A DNA stretch of 64,000 nt, taken from positions 62,001 to 126,000 of the forward strand of contig CAJJDO010000113.1 of the NCBI GenBank assembly GCA_905183005.1, given 5' to 3'. The stretch comes from Paramecium pentaurelia. Its lineage: Eukaryota; Ciliophora; Oligohymenophorea; Peniculida; Parameciidae. The notes beneath the pieces are model-generated. The model worked only from the letters and a program-made list of their open reading frames with translations, had not been told where the DNA came from and did no database searches. Shown here one piece after another: positions 61,204 through 64,000 of this stretch. Position 1 is the first letter of the stretch, and the number at the start of each line of letters is the position of its first letter. The translations under genes and the position numbers were made by a program.

Positions 61204-61986
61204 ATGAAATATTATAATAAAATACTACATATTAATTTTATGTTATAGTTAATTAATTTGATAAAATTGAGACAATAACAGCTATATGTAAATTAGCCAT
61301 ATGACCCAAAAATTGATAAAGAACGTATAAATTAGGAGAATTAATTACTCTAAGTTTTATATAGTTTCTAAAGAGTTCATATTGATGAAAAGTAAGAGAA
61401 ATTATGATTTAATTTAATCAGATTGAATTTTTATGAACAATCAGCACAATTAATGAATAAACCTATTCAACCTTTACTTCCAATGCAAGTATATGATTTT
61501 ATTGCAAGACTTTATATGGAATTTTTTCAAGAAAATTAATTTTAAGATAAAGCATAAAAAATCTAATTGATTTTGGAAAATGAAATGCATAAAAATTAAT
61601 CATTCATAATTCTAATGATTAAATGGTTATTAGAGTATTATAGATATCAAGTCAAAAATAAGGAACCTCAATTAAAACCTGTATAAATAATGAGAAGAAA
61701 ACTACTGATGACTATTGATTAAAATAAATTAGATTTGAAAAAATCTTCAGAATCATAGACAAAAAGGATAAGAATGCTTAATTTATCTAAAACTCCAGAA
61801 AATGATTAAAATACTCTATCTTCTTAGAATCAATAATCAACATTAAGGAGAACAAAAATAAATTAAAGACAGTTATATAATGTAATATCAGACTTAGATT
61901 GGGAAACACCATGGGATAGATCTTATAAGCTTTTGTACAATAGAAATCAAAGAATATTAAGATCTATATAAAAGAATTGCATCTGA
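61204..61986 (+). CDS. Hypothetical protein
   Basis: Two exons joined by a 30-nt intron near 61390 that removes the only in-frame TGA. The product contains LRQQQLYVNQPYDPKIDKER, MNKPIQPLLPMQVYDFIARL then YMEFFQEN, a helical middle (SFIILMIKWLLEYYRYQVKN) and a basic C-terminus ending NQRILRSIQKNCI after DLDWETPWDRSYKLLYN. The start may be the second Met at 61240. No family recognised. Confidence 0.65.
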
Positions 61987-62065
61987 TATTACTAATTTTT
62001 TAATTATATTTTCTACTAGATTTTATATTAAAATAGGGAAATAATTATTTTATATGAATTCTTAA

Positions 62066-63274
62066 TCATTATTATAAATAATGTTCATATCTCTCCATAT
62101 TTCTCTATAGAACTTGTTCTAATGGGCCCATTAATCTTTTGAAAGAATTGAAATCACAATATAGTAAGGTAACATTTGTCTAAAAGTATTGGACAATATT
62201 ACTTTTGCAATAACGGTTGCTTATCTTGGACTATTTTTTAATAAGGCTAGTTCTCCAAAATAATCTCCAGGTTTATAATCATATACTTTTTCATTTAATT
62301 TATTTGAATAAGCTTCAAGTTCTCCTTCAATAATTAAATAGATACGATCACCAATTTCTCCCTAATATATTTAGAATTGATTGAACCTCTGTAATAATAG
62401 TTTTCCCAGCCTAATGCTTTTCTTCCCTTAATACATCACATAATTAAACTCTTTCATAATTATCCATAGATTAAAGTAACTCAATTTTACTTAAGATTTC
62501 TTCCATTTATTCTCTTTTTTTTATAGCTGAAAATTTCACAATATTATTAAAAGTTTCTCTATCTAAAGCAAATGTTGTAACATTTTCGATTGCCTTAATA
62601 GTAGCAGCTCTTGGAGCATTATACAATAAAGCTAATTCTCCAAATGATTCACCAGGAATGTATGTCTTCAGTAACTTCTCTTCCTACAACCCTGCAAATC
62701 TTTTATAACATTCAAGACGACCTTCATCTATTACATATAATTCATTTCCATCATCACCTTGCTTAATTACAAAATCTCCAACCCTTTTTATTAATTTATA
62801 AAAATTACTAAAACTTCTTTTCCTCCATCGCTCCTAAGACTATATTAAGATCCTTTTCATCTAATGCTTAAAACATAAAAGAATTAAGAATCCTCTTTTT
62901 AATTCTTTCAATTTATCCTTCAGATTTTTAGATATATCTTGGTTTGAAATCCTCTTTTTTGTTATATTCTCCATAAACTTCAGCTGATACTGCTGATCTT
63001 GTCTATTGCTTTTAATGTTATTTAATTTCCAAAACCACTTCCTCCTCTTCCTCTTCTTCTTCACTGAGATCATGATTTACAACTTACAACAATTATGAAC
63101 CTTTTTCTATATATGATCAATGAATATATATATACATTATTTTTATAACCAATTGATTGACCAGGCATAAACATCATCAGGTTTTTCAATAACAATACGA
63201 GCAATCAATTAATCAAATACTGGCTTTACTTTCGTGGATATATAATCCTTGACGGTGGCTTTCTTTGAGCTCAT
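62066..63274 (-). CDS. cAMP-dependent protein kinase regulatory subunit
   Basis: PKA regulatory subunit. The N-terminus MSSKKATVKDYISTKVKPVF and LIARIVIEKPDDVYAW is a docking/dimerisation-like helix pair. Two cyclic-nucleotide-binding domains follow with phosphate-binding cassettes FGELALLYNAPRAATI and FGELALLKNSPRQATV, both with the cAMP-contacting Arg. The C-terminus reads FKRLMGPLEQVLQRNMERYE, as in other R subunits, and is reached by removing short introns before it. It inhibits the catalytic subunit until cAMP binds; in Paramecium cAMP raises ciliary beat. The adjacent cyclase gene lies on the same strand 161 nt upstream. Confidence 0.93.
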
Positions 63275-63434
63275 AAATTTTATAAATTAATTACAATTTT
63301 TTTGTATAAATCTACTTGTGGATTCTTAGATATATCTAAAAATATATTATTCTTGTGTAAGTAAAATTGTTTTCAATAAATGATAATAGAATTTTTAGAT
63401 ATATATATAATCATAAAAACAATAAGTACTGATA

Positions 63435-64000
63435 TCAGGAACTTAAAAATTAATCTTCTTCTTCTGGAAAATGATCTTATTCTAATTTATATACTAGAAA
63501 TCCTTCAATCTATCTTTTAATTGTTTTAAGATCTATTGTTGTATGCAATTCAAAATTAAAAAGATCATCATAATCTTATTCTAAGTATGATTTAGTTTCT
63601 TAACTAACATGTACAAAACCTTTAACTCCATTTGATTCCATTTTATTTGCAATAAGCACATCCGGACCATAGATATCATATCTCACAATATCAGTGCCCA
63701 TTACTCCTCCAAAAACAGACCCAGTGTGTATTCCTATTCTCATATTTAAGCCATCAAAATTAATTTACTTTCTTACTTAAGTTATAATTTTAATCATCTC
63801 AAAAGCTAAATCTACTATATTCTTTGCTTCTTAATAAGGATTTCTATTATTATAATCAATCATGCCAATTGCAACATAACAATCTCCTATTGTATATAAT
63901 TTATAGACATTTAATTCACAACATTTTCGATCAAATTCCACAAACAAATTTTTTAACATAACTAATACTTCTTCTGGTTTAACTTTACTTGAATATTCAG
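63435..64000 (-). CDS. Class III nucleotide cyclase, C-terminal catalytic domain (partial)
   Basis: The 5' part lies beyond the window. About 185 residues of a class III adenylyl/guanylyl cyclase domain are visible: NVYKLYTIGDCYVAIGMIDY with the second metal-binding Asp, MRIGIHTGSVFGGVMGTDIV, and RYDIYGPDVLIANKMES. The usual transition-state Asn and Arg (NTASR) are missing (LIANK), as in the metal-binding C1-type half of paired mammalian domains. Ciliate guanylyl cyclases carry an N-terminal P-type ATPase-like region and two cyclase domains in swapped order, so this could be the final domain of such a protein. Ends FPEEEDQFLSS before TGA. Confidence 0.88.

Overview
This window comes from a ciliate macronuclear genome and looks like Paramecium (aurelia-complex type). 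It is very AT-rich. Conserved proteins read through only if TAA and TAG are glutamine and TGA is the sole stop. Most genes are broken by GT...AG introns of 20-31 nt, and genes are packed head to tail with gaps that can be as short as 10-60 nt. No rRNA, recognisable tRNA, CRISPR array or transposon was seen. All gene models below were made by hand-translation with the ciliate code. Intron positions are given where I worked them out; other models are approximate inside their bounds.

Layout. 1-9.0 kb: USP14 3' end, a Rab2-like GTPase, a CK1-like kinase, a dual-specificity phosphatase, an unknown gene interrupted by an assembly join (N at 4585, flanked by a 1118-bp direct repeat), SPEF1/CLAMP, a hypothetical gene and a Cache-type membrane sensor. 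9.4-22.2 kb, mostly + strand: an unknown gene, a cGMP-dependent protein kinase, a NagB/PIG-L fusion, a SAPS-domain PP6 regulator, a CDPK, an unusual Rab, a TMEM135-like protein and eEF1B-gamma. 22.2-31.3 kb: two Myb proteins, a GDP-hexose phosphorylase-like protein, an unknown coiled-coil gene and a CC2D2A-like transition-zone protein. 31.5-42.2 kb: an unknown gene, a C2H2 zinc-finger protein, a sterol-desaturase family enzyme, a type I membrane protein, a YANK-like AGC kinase, CLEC16A, a kinase with EF-hands and NC2-alpha. 42.3-55 kb: an LRR/IQ protein, a small acylated macro-like protein, a doubtful gene, EPL1, a BAR/NPF protein with a 228-residue polyglutamine tract, ribosomal protein uS8, an EF-hand protein and a membrane protein. 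55-64 kb: alpha-tubulin, a second join (N at 57151) followed by an identical alpha-tubulin 3' end, a divergent tubulin, two unknown genes, the PKA regulatory subunit and the 3' end of a nucleotide cyclase.

Functionally the region is ordinary euchromatic gene space. It has many signalling genes (seven kinase or kinase-regulator genes, two of them cyclic-nucleotide receptors, plus a cyclase), cilium and microtubule genes (SPEF1, CC2D2A, tubulins, LRR/IQ) and housekeeping genes. Neighbours are not operons, though several tandem genes are so close that their promoters must overlap the gene upstream.

The most unusual items are a very long polyglutamine tract written almost entirely in reassigned TAA codons, a divergent alpha-like tubulin with a Q/N-rich tail, an intron-bearing NagB/deacetylase fusion that lacks a catalytic aspartate, and a Rab whose catalytic glutamine is alanine. 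Two single-N scaffold joins duplicate sequence and should not be read as biological duplications without checking.
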